In this document: piece after piece, positions 1 to 8,898 of the stretch
Numbering within the stretch: position 1 is the stretch's first letter
Layout of the letters: each line of letters begins with the position of its first letter
DNA from: UMGS1649 sp045651205
GTDB taxonomy: Bacteria > Bacillota > Clostridia > TANB77 > CAG-465
Direction of reading: 5' to 3'
Length of the DNA stretch: 35,619 bases
NCBI GenBank assembly: GCA_045651205.1
Contig: JAZRSA010000009.1
Coordinates: 1 to 35,619, forward strand
Program-made: the position numbers and the translations under genes
The notes under the pieces: generated by a model
Told to the model about the DNA's origin: nothing
Databases searched by the model: none
Seen by the model: the letters and a program-made list of their open reading frames with translations, nothing else

Positions 1-2
1 TA

Positions 3-2132
3 AATAATGAATTTGATATAGTATTATTGGTGTTTTATTTAATGCCTATAATGCCATTACTATTTAATACATATAACAGTTTGGAAGATACATTGGTAGC
101 GTTGGTAAAAAACATATCGTTTTTTGTTATATATATAATATTAAAAGATAGATTAATTAAAGATGAAAAATATGAAAATAAAATAATAAATATACTTTTG
201 CTAGGGATGTGCTTATTGTCATTACTAGGGTTTGATGAAATGTTAGGTAGAGATATATACAAGTATATGTATAAATTAGGAATACCTAATGTAGTAAATT
301 ATGAAGCTAGAATGTTTTCAACGTTGTGTTATGCAAATAGCTTTGGAATATTAATGGCAATCGGACTGCTATTAGCTTTGTCTAAACAAAATACAAAAAG
401 CAAAAACGAAATAAACAATATGTTTAATTTGGGAATGGTATATATTTTTACTTTATCTTTAATGTTGACTTATTCAAGAAGCGTTATGCTTATGTTAATA
501 TTAGTGGTTGGATTGTATTTGTTGTTTACAAAAGATAGAGTATATAGCATAAGTATTATATTGATTAATGTTATTTTATCCTTTGCAGGAATGAAAATAT
601 TAAATATATTTATCGAAGGGAAAACATATATATTTGCATGGATTAGTATAATAGCTTTTGCAGGTCTAAGCTATCTTATAGTAAGTAAGATAAGCAGGTT
701 TAAAGAACTCCTTTCTAAAATTAAATTAAGTACATGTATATATATATTGTTTGGCTTGGGGCTAATTGTAATGGTAGTATATATAGTTGGAATAAATTTA
801 GTAGTTCCACTAAATTTATTTGCAAAAGGAAAGAGCGATAAAGAGGTAAGGTACAAGCTATATAATATAGAGCCAAATACAGAATATAATATTAAGCTAG
901 ATGTAGATTCACATACTTTAGGGATGTTGGATGAAACATATGTGGTAGAAATACAAGAAGAAAATAAGTATTATGATGTTGTAAAATGCCATAAAATAGA
1001 ATTTGGTACGTTTAAAGGAACTAAAGAATTAGAATTTAAAACTAGTAATGATACTGTTGCAATGGTAATGTTTTTTAAGAGCAACAATAAGCAGTTACAA
1101 GAAGGATTAAAAATTAGTAATGTTAGAATAAATGGAAAAAAACAAGGTATAAACTATCTGTATTTACCGGCAAGTTTAGTAGAAAAAGTAGAAAGCCTTA
1201 ATATAAAAAATAAAAGTATGTGGGAAAGATTGGTGTATTATAAAGATGGAATTAAAATAATAAAACAAAATCCACTTACTGGTAATGGTGCAAATGGCTG
1301 GAAATATAATTATTTTAACGTCCAAGAATATTTATATAATGCTGTAGAACCACATAGTTATATAATACAGTTGGTAATAGATAACGGAATGTTCGCAGGT
1401 GGTATATTAATATTTATTATTGGCTATTCAACATTTATTATAGTAAAAAGAAAAAGAATAAATTTAATAAGTGTAGCATTTATACTTTTAAATGTACATT
1501 CATTTATAGATTTTAATATGTCGTTTTATGTAATAAATGTTGTTTGGATTTTACTCTTAAGTATAACTACAAATTCTAATGGGAAAAGTAAATCAGATAA
1601 AAAGATAGTAAATAAATTAAATGCGGCAACAAATGTTTTGTTTTTAACAATAGAAATATTAGTTTTAACATTAGGAATAATTTTACTTTGTTTAATAAAC
1701 GAAAATAAGCAAATAATAAGTACGGCAATGAGATGTTTAGAAACAAAAGAAGATAATAGTGCTATAGAAGAGATAAAAGCTCTTAGTGAAGAGAAAAAAT
1801 ACACTGCGTATATATATGATGTGATACAAAAGATGGATTATTCTAAAGCAAATAATCAAAGTTTAGTATATATATACAATTTAATCAATAATGAAAAGAT
1901 AACAGTAGATACAAGTTATAATATGATGCTAAATAAAATTGTAGATAATATAATTAAAAAAACAAATAATGATGTATATAAAGAAAAATTTGCTCGATAT
2001 ATAGTAAACAACAATGAAGCAATAGAAGAAAATATAAAAAATAAAGAGGCAAATAGATTGTCGGATGAGTATATTAATATGTTTTTAATTGATCAAGAAA
2101 GAATTTATATAAATGCCAAAAAGATATTGTAA
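3..2132 (+). CDS. O-antigen ligase / O-oligosaccharyltransferase family membrane protein (5' end cut by window)
   Basis: Polytopic membrane protein of the Wzy_C (WaaL/Wzy/PglL) superfamily, whose members transfer lipid-linked glycans to lipid A, polymers or protein outside the membrane. The frame is open to the left edge, so the N-terminus is probably missing; a TTG at 27 and ATG at 42 are the first internal start codons. Counting from base 27, hydrophobic helices fill about 1-260. The family's arginine motif appears as TYSRSVML (R151), and the catalytic-loop histidine motif as EPHSYIIQLVIDNG (H443), followed by further helices to about 565. Residues 268-380 form a soluble, beta-rich insertion (YNIEPNTEYNI) outside the membrane helices, and the last 130 residues are soluble and helical. 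It is followed after 52 bases by a prepilin-like gene. This suggests, but does not prove, a protein-glycosylating role; polysaccharide polymerase or ligase is the alternative. Confidence 0.8.
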   Translation, partial: NNEFDIVLLVFYLMPIMPLLFNTYNSLEDTLVALVKNISFFVIYIILKDRLIKDEKYENKIINILLLGMCLLSLLGFDEMLGRDIYKYMYKLGIPNVVNYEARMFSTLCYANSFGILMAIGLLLALSKQNTKSKNEINNMFNLGMVYIFTLSLMLTYSRSVMLMLILVVGLYLLFTKDRVYSISIILINVILSFAGMKILNIFIEGKTYIFAWISIIAFAGLSYLIVSKISRFKELLSKIKLSTCIYILFGLGLIVMVVYIVGINLVVPLNLFAKGKSDKEVRYKLYNIEPNTEYNIKLDVDSHTLGMLDETYVVEIQEENKYYDVVKCHKIEFGTFKGTKELEFKTSNDTVAMVMFFKSNNKQLQEGLKISNVRINGKKQGINYLYLPASLVEKVESLNIKNKSMWERLVYYKDGIKIIKQNPLTGNGANGWKYNYFNVQEYLYNAVEPHSYIIQLVIDNGMFAGGILIFIIGYSTFIIVKRKRINLISVAFILLNVHSFIDFNMSFYVINVVWILLLSITTNSNGKSKSDKKIVNKLNAATNVLFLTIEILVLTLGIILLCLINENKQIISTAMRCLETKEDNSAIEEIKALSEEKKYTAYIYDVIQKMDYSKANNQSLVYIYNLINNEKITVDTSYNMMLNKIVDNIIKKTNNDVYKEKFARYIVNNNEAIEENIKNKEANRLSDEYINMFLIDQERIYINAKKIL

Positions 2133-2184
2133 AATAAAAAAATATATAATAAAATTATTTAAGTGAATAGTGAGAGGTAAACAA

Positions 2185-4017
2185 ATGAGAAAAAAACAAG
2201 GTATATCGCTAATTGTATTAGTTATAACAATAATTGTTATGATAATATTAGCAGCTGCAGTTATTGTATCGTTGAGTAACGCTGGGATAATAGGTAAGGC
2301 GTCTGATGCAGTAACAAGTTCGGATTTAAAAATAATACAACAAGAGTCTGAAATAATAAAAATGGTAGAAATGGGAAATTATTATGCTGATACATATAGA
2401 GAAGCAAAATTAACTAAAGCCCTTTTATTAGATAAGATAAATGAACACTTTAAAGGTAGTACAAAAAGCGGAGATAGAGTAATTACATCAGATGAAAAAT
2501 ATGTAATTATAGTGGGTGACGACCTTTCAATAAATGTTGGTGTAAATGTTGGTGGAAAAAACGGAGAATTGGTAGTAACATTTTCGTATAATTCACCGGT
2601 AACAGAATTACCATATAAATTACAAGTATTGCCTGTGCTTGAGGGATGGAAGAAGAAAGATGAATCTGTAGGTGAATCTTACGCAACGTACGAAGAATAT
2701 GCAAATGCTATACTGGAAACGGTAAAAACAGATGCAGAATTAGAACAATTAATAGTTGACGGTAATAATTATTGGAATGTAGCAGAACAATATGTAGAGC
2801 CTATATATAATTCCATTGATCAATTGGTTAAAATATGGGGCATGTATAATGGAATGGACTATAAAGACTTTGAAGATGTTATAAAAGACTATGGATATAA
2901 TAGTGTAAGAGAATTTGCTATAAGTTGTGAATATGTAAAGCCAGAAGGCTATTATGGAGATGATTACATCACTTATGCTGAGAATGAATTAAAAAATACA
3001 ACTAAAACATATGAAACTTTATATAAAGAAGGTAGAATAGCCTTAGCTAAATATTATTTTGAAGATTCTTCGCTTGAGATGGATCTTAAATCTGCTTCAA
3101 GTTTTTCTGAATTTGTAGAAATAGATTTAGGAATACCAGATGTAGATAATATGAATGAATTAGTAGCATCGTTTAATGAGGCTCATGACATAAACTATAT
3201 GACTGTAGAAAAAATGTTAATAATGCTTAAAGCGGTTGAAACAGAAAAATACTATCAACTAAAAGATATGATTGATGGAGAAATAACATTAAAATGTTCT
3301 AATGGTAAAACTGAGGTTGTAATGACTGGTGAAAGTGCTGAGTTTGTTATGAATAATGTAAATGAAGTGACTTTTGAAGCCATAGCTTTTGATGGAAGAA
3401 AAACTACTAAGACATTTAAACCGGAACATGATATAAAACCTTCAAACTATACAGCGTTAGACACAAAATATTTTGATTTTGCTTTTGATTCAACTACGAT
3501 GACAGCAACGCTAAAAGGAATAAAAGCTGCTTATCAAGAAGTTGGCTATTATGAACCAATTAGATATAATTATCCATACGCAAAAGCAATAATAGATAAT
3601 GGTAAAAAAATTACAGATATTGTTATTCCAGAAAAAGTTATAAATCCAGCAGATAATAAAGAATATACAATAACTACAATAGCAGATTATGCATTTGCTG
3701 TGCAATCAATTACTATATCTTCTACTACGGATGCTGAGTTTACAAGCCTTGTATTGCCAAACACAATAACAAAAATTGGTATGCAAGCATTTTATAGTTG
3801 GAAAAATGCTACAAAGTTAACTCTACCAAAGAGTGTTAGTACAATAGGTTGGCAAGCATTTGGATATTGGTTTGATTTAAACGCAATATATTATGAAGGG
3901 ACAGAAACAGAGTACAATAATATATATAAAGATGCACAATGGCCAAATTATGCAGATTCAACAGAAGGGTTCAATTATGCACCTGTAATGTTTGGAAGTA
4001 AATATACAATACAATAG
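2185..4017 (+). CDS. Prepilin-like protein with C-terminal BspA-type leucine-rich repeats
   Basis: 610 residues. The start is taken at ATG 2185, because GAGAGG lies at 2172-2177 and an upstream GTG at 2170 has no site. The N-terminus is a short basic leader, KKQG, then a hydrophobic helix starting ISLIVLVITI, as in type IV prepilins cleaved after Gly6 by a prepilin peptidase. The usual Glu at position +5 of the mature pilin is not present; this variant is common in clostridial pilin-like proteins. After an amphipathic helix comes a long acidic middle region with no family I recognise. Residues about 485-590 hold LRR_5/BspA-type repeats (IADYAF, VLPNTITKIGMQAF, LPKSVSTIGWQAF). It probably sits on the cell surface as a pseudopilin or pilin-like displayed LRR. 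The upstream glycosyl-ligase-type gene may modify it. No assembly ATPase or peptidase is in the window. Confidence 0.75.
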   Translation: MRKKQGISLIVLVITIIVMIILAAAVIVSLSNAGIIGKASDAVTSSDLKIIQQESEIIKMVEMGNYYADTYREAKLTKALLLDKINEHFKGSTKSGDRVITSDEKYVIIVGDDLSINVGVNVGGKNGELVVTFSYNSPVTELPYKLQVLPVLEGWKKKDESVGESYATYEEYANAILETVKTDAELEQLIVDGNNYWNVAEQYVEPIYNSIDQLVKIWGMYNGMDYKDFEDVIKDYGYNSVREFAISCEYVKPEGYYGDDYITYAENELKNTTKTYETLYKEGRIALAKYYFEDSSLEMDLKSASSFSEFVEIDLGIPDVDNMNELVASFNEAHDINYMTVEKMLIMLKAVETEKYYQLKDMIDGEITLKCSNGKTEVVMTGESAEFVMNNVNEVTFEAIAFDGRKTTKTFKPEHDIKPSNYTALDTKYFDFAFDSTTMTATLKGIKAAYQEVGYYEPIRYNYPYAKAIIDNGKKITDIVIPEKVINPADNKEYTITTIADYAFAVQSITISSTTDAEFTSLVLPNTITKIGMQAFYSWKNATKLTLPKSVSTIGWQAFGYWFDLNAIYYEGTETEYNNIYKDAQWPNYADSTEGFNYAPVMFGSKYTIQ

Positions 4018-4028
4018 CAAAATAGAAG

Positions 4029-4065
4029 AAAAACATAACAGTAAGCTGTTATGTTTTTCTTTTTG
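4029..4065 (+). terminator. Intrinsic terminator after the prepilin-like gene
   Basis: A perfect 13-bp stem (4029-4041 with 4046-4058), loop TAAG, followed by C and five T. It ends the first transcription unit 12 bases after the stop codon. Confidence 0.9.
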
Positions 4066-4097
4066 GTATTCTTTTTCTTTTCTTTTTTTATACTTTA

Positions 4098-4106
4098 TGG
4101 TAAAAT
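4098..4106 (+). promoter_or_regulatory. Extended -10 promoter of the trmN6 operon
   Basis: TATGGTAAAAT: TAAAAT at 4101-4106 with TG at 4098-4099 one base upstream. No good -35 is seen in the T-rich stretch. The same TATGGTAAAAT string precedes lepA. The start codon at 4124 implies a leader of only about 10 bases, containing GAGG. Confidence 0.55.
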
Positions 4107-4123
4107 ATATGCGAGGATTTTTT

Positions 4124-4879
4124 ATGGAAAGAATAGATGATTTAAACCTTAATGGTAAAAGGATTATACAAGATACAGACCTGTTTTTGTTTGGTATGGA
4201 TTCAGTCCTTTTAGCAAACATGGTTAAGAAAACAAATAAAGATACAAATATATTAGATTTAGGCACAGGTTCAATGGTTATGCCTGTAATAATTTCTGAA
4301 AAGGTTAAATGTAATAAAATTATTGGAGTAGAGCTTCAAGATAAGATGTATAATTTAGCTCTTAAAAATATTGAGCTTAATGAACTTCAAAATAAGTTAT
4401 ATGTTGTTAAAGAAAATCTTAAGAATGTGGAAAAAATACGCGAAAAAATTGTCGAAATAACTGGAAAAGATAAAGTAGATGTGGTAATATCTAATCCCCC
4501 ATATAAAAAAGCGGGAACAGGAACGGTAAATGATATAGACGAAAAATATATAGCAAGACATGAAGTTATGTGCGTGCTAGAAGATATATTTAAGACTGCA
4601 TCTAAACTTTTAAAGTTTAAAGGTAAATTATATATTGTACACAAACCTGAAAGAATAGCAGACTTAATAACATTAGGTAGAAAATATAATCTTGAGATTA
4701 AAGAGCTACAATTCTTGCAACCGAGTGTTACAAAGAAACCTAGCATAGTACTATGTGAATATGTTTTAGGTGGAGGTAATGAATGTACAGTTTTACCAAG
4801 CATAATAGAATATGATGAGAACGGAAATTACACAGACCATGTATATGAAATATATGGAATGAATAATGCGGAGGAATAA
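4124..4879 (+). CDS. trmN6: tRNA1(Val) (adenine37-N6)-methyltransferase-type protein
   Basis: 251-residue SAM-dependent N6-adenine methyltransferase of the TrmN6/YfiC family, predicted to methylate A37 of a tRNA in the cytoplasm. The SAM-binding motif I is ILDLGTGS (about residues 42-49) and the catalytic NPPY is at 124-127, the hallmark of N6-adenine or amino methylation. Start chosen at ATG 4124 because GAGG at 4113-4116 precedes it and homologous sequence (MERIDDL) begins there; the frame is open further upstream, but that part overlaps the terminator and is low-complexity. The stop overlaps the rsmI start as TAATG, a standard Bacillota pairing of trmN6 with rsmI. Substrate tRNA assignment rests on family knowledge only. 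Confidence 0.88.
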   Translation: MERIDDLNLNGKRIIQDTDLFLFGMDSVLLANMVKKTNKDTNILDLGTGSMVMPVIISEKVKCNKIIGVELQDKMYNLALKNIELNELQNKLYVVKENLKNVEKIREKIVEITGKDKVDVVISNPPYKKAGTGTVNDIDEKYIARHEVMCVLEDIFKTASKLLKFKGKLYIVHKPERIADLITLGRKYNLEIKELQFLQPSVTKKPSIVLCEYVLGGGNECTVLPSIIEYDENGNYTDHVYEIYGMNNAEE

Positions 4880-5745
4880 TGAGTAAAAAAGAAGAAATAA
4901 CAGGTAAGTTATATTTAGTTGGGACACCAATAGGTAATTTAAGGGATATTACCTTACGTGCAATAGATACGTTAAAAGAAGTAGATTTAATTTTAGCAGA
5001 AGATACAAGACAAACATTAAAATTATTAAATCACCTAGAAATATCTAAACCACAAATTAGTTATCATAGACATAATGAAAAAGATAAGATAGATGAAGTT
5101 AGAAGACTTTTAAATGAAGGGAAACAAATTGCGCTTGTTTCTGATGCGGGTATGCCTAGAATTTCTGATCCAGGTGAAGCATTAGTAGAAACGTTAATAG
5201 ATGAAGGGTATAAAATAGAAGTTATACCTGGTGTTACTGCTCTTACAACAGCAATAGCATACACGAATTTTGATTCAGATACATTTACATTTGAAGGTTT
5301 CTTACCAATGCGACCTACTAGACGTCGTGAAAGATTAGAAAGTCTTAAATACGAAACAAGAACAATGGTATTTTATGAAGCACCACACAAGATACTTTAT
5401 ACATTAAAAGATATATTAAAGCATTTGGGTGAAAGAAGAATATGTATAGCACGTGAACTAACAAAACTTCATGAAGAATGCAGATATTCTACTTTAACAG
5501 AACAAATAGAAGAAATTGAAACAAATGGTATTAAAGGTGAAATCGTTTTAATTATTGAAGGTAATAAAGAAGGCGACGAACAAAGAAAAGAAGAAGAAAA
5601 CGAAAAACTTGGAATAGACAAAATGACAGATAGAGAACTTGTAGAATACTATGTAGGACAAGGTGTAGACAAAAAAGAAGCAATTAAGAAAGTAGCAAAA
5701 GAAAGAGGAAAAACAAAAAACGAAGTATATATGGAGTGTGTTTAA
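4879..5745 (+). CDS. rsmI: 16S rRNA (cytidine1402-2'-O)-methyltransferase
   Basis: 288-residue tetrapyrrole-methylase-fold enzyme that 2'-O-methylates C1402 in the decoding centre of 16S rRNA. The N-terminus has the diagnostic GTPIGNLRDITLRAIDTL and LAEDTRQTLKLLNH; the SAM-binding segment ALVSDAGMPRISDPG and the PGVTAL motif follow, and EGFLPMRPTRRRERLE is typical of RsmI. The C-terminal ~50 residues are a lysine/glutamate-rich tail ending in a small helical segment (VDKKEAIKKVAKERG), as in other RsmI proteins. ATG 4879 overlaps the trmN6 stop by one base, and GGAGG sits at 4870-4874. The rnhB start follows with no gap, so translation is likely coupled through the operon. Confidence 0.95.
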   Translation: MSKKEEITGKLYLVGTPIGNLRDITLRAIDTLKEVDLILAEDTRQTLKLLNHLEISKPQISYHRHNEKDKIDEVRRLLNEGKQIALVSDAGMPRISDPGEALVETLIDEGYKIEVIPGVTALTTAIAYTNFDSDTFTFEGFLPMRPTRRRERLESLKYETRTMVFYEAPHKILYTLKDILKHLGERRICIARELTKLHEECRYSTLTEQIEEIETNGIKGEIVLIIEGNKEGDEQRKEEENEKLGIDKMTDRELVEYYVGQGVDKKEAIKKVAKERGKTKNEVYMECV

Positions 5746-6369
5746 ATGACAGAAAAAGAACAACTAAGATTGGATAAAATGTTAGAATACGAAAGAGCAT
5801 TATATGCTAAAGGATATGAATTTGTATGTGGAATAGATGAAGCAGGACGCGGACCACTTTGCGGACCGGTTGTAGCAGCTGCAGTTATTCTAAAAAAAGA
5901 TGACCATATTGAAGGTGTAAATGATTCTAAGAAACTTACAGAAAAGAAAAGAGAAGAATTATTTGAGATAGTAAAAGAAAGAGCAGTTGCATGGTCTGTT
6001 GGTATTGTAGATGAAGAAACAATAGATAGAATAAATATATTAGAAGCAACAAGATTAGCTATGAAAAAGGCAGTAGAAGGCTTAAGCGTAAAACCAGACT
6101 ATGCATTAGTTGATGCGGAAAAGAAAGTACCGATAGATGTACCATACTCACCAATAATAAAAGGTGATGCGTTAAGTGAATCTATTGCAGCAGCGTCAAT
6201 AATAGCAAAGGTTACAAGGGATCATATGATTGTTGAACTAGACAAAGAATATCCAGAGTATGGATTTGCTAAAAACAAAGGATACGGTACAAAAGAACAT
6301 ACAGATGCAATATTAAAGTATGGACTTTGTAAAGCACATAGGAGAAGTTTTTGTAAGAAATTTATCTAA
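5746..6369 (+). CDS. rnhB: Ribonuclease HII
   Basis: 207-residue RNase HII, which cuts RNA in RNA-DNA hybrids and nicks at single misincorporated ribonucleotides in DNA. The active-site signature CGIDEAGRGPLCGPVVAAAV gives the catalytic Asp31-Glu32; the third acidic residue lies in ALVDAEKK and the fourth in the SIIAKVTRDH segment. Length is normal for the family. ATG 5746 directly abuts the rsmI stop. The stop overlaps an ATG (TAATG at 6367-6371) of the downstream ATPase frame. The gene is embedded in a translation-related operon, so it is probably constitutively expressed. Confidence 0.96.
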   Translation: MTEKEQLRLDKMLEYERALYAKGYEFVCGIDEAGRGPLCGPVVAAAVILKKDDHIEGVNDSKKLTEKKREELFEIVKERAVAWSVGIVDEETIDRINILEATRLAMKKAVEGLSVKPDYALVDAEKKVPIDVPYSPIIKGDALSESIAAASIIAKVTRDHMIVELDKEYPEYGFAKNKGYGTKEHTDAILKYGLCKAHRRSFCKKFI

Positions 6370-6386
6370 TGGGGAATAATAAATAT

Positions 6387-8582
6387 ATGAAAAAAATAAT
6401 TTTAAGTATAGATGGAATGAGATGTAGTGCTTGTTCATCTGCACTCGAAAAACATTTAAATAAACAAGAGGGTATAAAAGCATCAGTGAATCTGGTGCTT
6501 GCTCAAGCTTTGGTAGAATACGATGAAACCAAGATAAATGTAGAAAAAATAGAAGAGTTTGTTAAAGAAACTGGTTTTAAATCATTAGGTGTATATAATC
6601 CTAAGAAAGAGAATAAGAAAAATATTAACAAATATTTATTATTAGCATCTTTTATATTAACGCTTATAACTATATACATATCTATGGGTAATATGTTTGG
6701 GTGGCCACAAATACCATTTCTTAATGCAGAATATCATGCTATATGGTATTCATCAGTTTTATGCATATTTGCTATATGTAGTTTAGTATATGGTTTAGAT
6801 ATAATAATAAATGGTATAAAGAGATTTATTAAAACAAAACCTAATATGGATACATTAGTAACATTGGGCGTTATTGCAAGCTTTATCTATAGCTTTATAA
6901 ATATGATACTAATAATGTGTGGTAGATATGAACTTGTACATAACTTGTATTTTGAGGCATGTGTAACAGTAATATTTTTTGTGAAGTTTGGAAGATATAT
7001 AGATTTTAAGAGCAAAGAAAAAAGTAAAGAAGCAATAAAAGATCTTGTTAAAATAACACCAGAATATGCAATAATTAAAACTAAAGACGGAGATAAAAAG
7101 GTTACAATAGATGAGGTAAAAGTAGGAGATATACTTATATGTAAAGCGGGAGACAGAGTTGCGGTAGATGGTACAGTCATATATGGTTCTGCACATGTGG
7201 ACGAGTCTTTTATAACAGGTGAAGCTCTTCCAAGAAAAAAAGAAATTGGCGCTAAAGTTGTTGCAGGCAGTATAAATTATGACGGCTATTTTGAGTATAG
7301 AGCAGAAAGCATAGGTAAAGATTCTACTATTTCTGAAGTAGTAAAACTTGTATCTGAAGCAACAAACACTAAACCTAAAATAGCAAAATACGCAGACGAT
7401 ATATCTAGTATATTTGTGGCGTTTGTAATAGGTATTGCAATATTTACATTATGCATATACATTATGTTTGATCTTGGACTTAAAGAGGGAATTAAACATT
7501 TTGTAAATGTGCTTGTAGTAGCATGCCCTTGCGCTTTGGGCTTAGCAACACCACTTGCTGTAGTAATAAGTGAGGGAAAACTTGCTAAAAAAGGCATACT
7601 TGTTAAATCTAGTAATGTACTTGAAACAGCAAATAAAATTAATACAGTTGTAATGGACAAGACAGGTACTCTTACTAACGGTGAAGTAAATATATATGAA
7701 GTATTAAACTATACAAATGATATAGAAGATGTAGAGATAATGCAAATAGTGGGAAGTCTTGAAAGACATTCTACACATCCAATTGCATATCCATTTGTAA
7801 AATATCTTGACGAAATAGGAAGACGTGAACTTGAAGTGGAATACTTTGAAGAACTTCCTGGAATAGGTATTAGAGGAAAAGTAGGAGATTTTGAATACTT
7901 TGTTGCAAACGGTAAAGTATTTGAAATACTAGGAGTAGAAAATAAATTCTTAAAAAATGAAGAAAGACTCGCAGCAGCTGGATGTAGCATTATGTATGTA
8001 ATTAAGAACTTCCAAGTAATAGCATTAATTGGAGTAAAAGATACAATAAGAAAAGGTTCTTATGATGCAATGGCAGAACTATTTAAGATGGATAAGAAGT
8101 TTATAATGCTTACAGGAGATAATGGTCTAACAGCGAAAACTGTTGCAAATGAACTTAATATATATAGAGTAATAGCAAACGTACTTCCTAAAGATAAGAC
8201 GGAAAAGATAAGAGAATTAATAGATAATGGTAAGTATGTTATGATGGTCGGAGACGGAATAAATGATGCTCCAGCTCTTGCTACAGCAACAATAGGTGTA
8301 TCTATGCATAGTGGAACAGATATAGCACAAAATTCTGCGGATGTAATACTTATGAATAACGATATATCTAGTATTGCAGAATTATTTAGAACAAGTAGAA
8401 AAACATTAGATGTTATAAAATCTAATATATTTTGGGCATTTATATATAATATCGCAATGATAACAATAGCATCTGGATTGCTTGAAGGATTTGGGTTAAG
8501 TTTAACTCCAATGTATGCAAGTATGGCTATGATGTTTAGCAGCATAACTGTGATATTAAACTCATTTAGATTAAAGAGATAG
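6387..8582 (+). CDS. copA: Copper-translocating P1B-type ATPase
   Basis: Cu(+)-exporting ATPase of the cytoplasmic membrane, about 731 residues. Two starts are possible: ATG 6369 overlapping the rnhB stop, or ATG 6387, which I prefer because GGGGAA lies at 6371-6376. Using 6369 numbering: an N-terminal HMA metal-binding domain with GMRCSAC (C19, C22), paired transmembrane helices from about 88, the transport-site CPC at 386-388 (ACPCALGLATP), phosphorylation Asp430 in DKTGTLT, and the hinge GDGIND at about 628-633. The last helices carry YN (AFIYNIAMI) and MMFSS, matching the P1B-1 Cu(+)/Ag(+) ligand pattern. No CsoR/CopY regulator or copper chaperone gene lies nearby, and no copper operator was seen; it appears to be carried by the housekeeping operon. 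Confidence 0.93.
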   Translation: MKKIILSIDGMRCSACSSALEKHLNKQEGIKASVNLVLAQALVEYDETKINVEKIEEFVKETGFKSLGVYNPKKENKKNINKYLLLASFILTLITIYISMGNMFGWPQIPFLNAEYHAIWYSSVLCIFAICSLVYGLDIIINGIKRFIKTKPNMDTLVTLGVIASFIYSFINMILIMCGRYELVHNLYFEACVTVIFFVKFGRYIDFKSKEKSKEAIKDLVKITPEYAIIKTKDGDKKVTIDEVKVGDILICKAGDRVAVDGTVIYGSAHVDESFITGEALPRKKEIGAKVVAGSINYDGYFEYRAESIGKDSTISEVVKLVSEATNTKPKIAKYADDISSIFVAFVIGIAIFTLCIYIMFDLGLKEGIKHFVNVLVVACPCALGLATPLAVVISEGKLAKKGILVKSSNVLETANKINTVVMDKTGTLTNGEVNIYEVLNYTNDIEDVEIMQIVGSLERHSTHPIAYPFVKYLDEIGRRELEVEYFEELPGIGIRGKVGDFEYFVANGKVFEILGVENKFLKNEERLAAAGCSIMYVIKNFQVIALIGVKDTIRKGSYDAMAELFKMDKKFIMLTGDNGLTAKTVANELNIYRVIANVLPKDKTEKIRELIDNGKYVMMVGDGINDAPALATATIGVSMHSGTDIAQNSADVILMNNDISSIAELFRTSRKTLDVIKSNIFWAFIYNIAMITIASGLLEGFGLSLTPMYASMAMMFSSITVILNSFRLKR

Positions 8583-8614
8583 TAGTAATTTTACTTAACT
8601 TTAATAAAAATTAC

Positions 8615-8643
8615 TTGACAATATTTAACTCGTGCTATATAAT
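8615..8643 (+). promoter_or_regulatory. Consensus sigma-A promoter of rpmF
   Basis: TTGACA at 8615-8620 and TATAAT at 8638-8643, separated by exactly 17 bases: a perfect match. Start of transcription is expected near 8650, giving a leader of about 50 bases with AAAGGAGGG in front of ATG 8701. Confidence 0.92.
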
Positions 8644-8700
8644 ATACGGGTAATAAGATAATCTCGGGCATTATGTGTTCGCTTAAAGGAGGGAATAGAA

Positions 8701-8892
8701 ATGGCACAACCAAAAAGAAGATGGTCAAAAGCTAGAACAGGTCTTCGCCGTTCTACATGGAAATTAGAAGAAAAATCATTAGCTACATGTGAAGCTTGTG
8801 GAGAAACAATACTTCCACATAAAGCATGTCCTGCTTGCGGAAAATATAATAAAAGACAAGTAGTAGAAATCAAAACTAAAAAAGAAGAATAG
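8701..8892 (+). CDS. rpmF: 50S ribosomal protein bL32
   Basis: 63-residue bL32 of the large ribosomal subunit. The basic N-terminus MAQPKRRWSKARTGLRRS resembles the family's usual PKRKTSKARRDKRR start. Four cysteines (C30, C33, C43, C46) in CEAC and CPAC form the zinc-ribbon, so this is the zinc-binding form rather than the zinc-free paralogue. It is a monocistron with a perfect consensus promoter upstream and a terminator downstream. The YceD/DUF177 gene that often precedes rpmF in Bacillota is not present here. Confidence 0.97.
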   Translation: MAQPKRRWSKARTGLRRSTWKLEEKSLATCEACGETILPHKACPACGKYNKRQVVEIKTKKEE

Positions 8893-8898
8893 TAAGAT

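Noticed and set aside
3992..4123. Upstream extension of the trmN6 frame
   Set aside because: It runs through the preceding terminator and a T-rich tract, and encodes low-complexity residues; ATG 4124 has the ribosome binding site.
8060..8545. 161-codon minus-strand frame inside copA
   Set aside because: It lies fully within the strongly conserved ATPase domain on the plus strand and has no start signals.
8583..8614. Inverted repeat AGTAATTTT / AAAATTACT after copA as a terminator
   Set aside because: The stem is pure A/T-rich with a 14-base loop and no T-run; too weak to call.
8644..8700. Possible riboswitch or ribosomal-protein leader in front of rpmF
   Set aside because: The leader is only about 50 bases and shows no convincing conserved structure or terminator.
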